Part shown: positions 5,756 through 6,032 of the stretch, one piece after another
How positions within the stretch are numbered: position 1 is the first letter of the stretch
Layout: every line of letters starts with the position of its first letter
Origin: Streptosporangiaceae bacterium
GTDB lineage: Bacteria > Actinomycetota > Actinomycetes > Streptosporangiales > Streptosporangiaceae
Length of the DNA stretch: 6,032 nucleotides
NCBI GenBank assembly: GCA_030052355.1
Contig: JASIGS010000310.1
Location: 1 to 6,032, forward strand
Direction: 5' to 3'
The notes under the pieces: generated by a model
Database searches by the model: none
The model's input: the letters and a program-made list of their open reading frames with translations, nothing else
Told to the model about the DNA's origin: nothing
Program-made: the position numbers and the translations under genes

Positions 5756-6032
5756 CCGCCACCCACCTCCCCGCGGCCCGGAGCGCCGCGTCGGCGAGCC
5801 CTGCTCGTTCCCCGCAGGCATCCGCGTCCCGCGCCCGGACCGCCAAGCGAGCAAAGGCCATCGGGCTGAACGGTTTCGGGCTGATCATCGCGCTGGTGAC
5901 GCTGTTCCCGATCTTCTGGATGGTCAGCACGGCGTTCAAGCCACCGCAGGAGATCTACTCGCTGACGCCGCAGCTGCTGCCGGGCCACCCGACCATCGGG
6001 AACTTCAGCGCCGTCATCAGCGGCTCGGTGAC
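5752..6032 (+). CDS. CUT1 sugar ABC transporter permease, MalG-like (partial, runs off right edge)
   Basis: Ninety-three codons are present and the frame is open at the window end. A 36-residue Ala/Ser/Arg-rich cytoplasmic leader is followed by a first membrane segment (about 38-60) ending in LFPIFWMVSTAFKP, then EIYSLTPQLLPGHPTIGNFSAV. A membrane helix closed by S-T-x-F/L-K-P and then a P-rich stretch and N-[FY] is the characteristic opening of MalG-type permeases, the partner of MalF-type subunits. ATG overlaps the previous stop (ATGA) and has AGGGAG at 5739-5744, seven bases upstream. The EAA loop would lie beyond the window. Confidence 0.9.
   Translation, partial: MTATHLPAARSAASASPARSPQASASRARTAKRAKAIGLNGFGLIIALVTLFPIFWMVSTAFKPPQEIYSLTPQLLPGHPTIGNFSAVISGSV

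Noticed and set aside
1..6032. tRNA, rRNA, CRISPR array, insertion sequence or transposase
   Set aside because: None seen on either strand: no tRNA-like cloverleaf, regularly spaced repeats or transposase motifs, and the genes are contiguous and compositionally uniform.

Overview
This 6 kb window is high-GC DNA of actinomycete character. Coding regions are G/C-rich at third positions, GTG and TTG starts occur beside purine-rich ribosome binding sites, and each gene product looks like an actinobacterial protein. The genus cannot be read from the window; a soil actinomycete of the Streptomyces/Streptosporangiales/Catenulispora kind is a guess.

The layout is two divergent gene sets around a 343-bp control region (2939-3281). 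Leftward on the minus strand lie a ROK-family transcriptional regulator (1745-2938), a 200-bp gap with a large inverted repeat and a second smaller hairpin, a histidine/phenylalanine ammonia-lyase-like protein (62-1543), and, 13 bp beyond it, the first 16 codons of a probable Gfo/Idh/MocA-type NAD(P)-dependent oxidoreductase that runs off the left edge (1-48). Rightward on the plus strand lie a CUT1-type sugar-binding lipoprotein (3282-4646), a 101-bp gap with two overlapping strong hairpins, a MalF-like permease (4748-5755), and a MalG-like permease that overlaps it by ATGA and runs off the right edge (5752-6032). No ATPase gene is visible. Many actinobacterial CUT1 importers share an ATPase (MsiK) encoded elsewhere, but the window ends too early to judge.

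The likely logic is that the ROK protein senses a sugar or sugar derivative and controls the divergent importer. The lyase-like protein and the oxidoreductase may process the imported compound. The control region holds an AGGAAA-G-TTTCCT palindrome suited to a ROK protein. It also holds two tandem 19-bp sites whose arms match the DasR (GntR-family) half-site, the second overlying the best promoter of the importer.

The points most worth a second look are: (1) the lyase homologue keeps most active-site landmarks but has Gly-Thr-Gly where the Ala-Ser-Gly triad normally cyclises to the MIO cofactor; (2) such a protein sits in a sugar-uptake locus; (3) there are tandem dre-like operators with a one-base-shorter centre; (4) mutually exclusive hairpins lie between the binding-protein and permease genes; (5) a 71-bp dyad lies upstream of the lyase gene. 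No RNA genes, CRISPR arrays or mobile elements were recognised.
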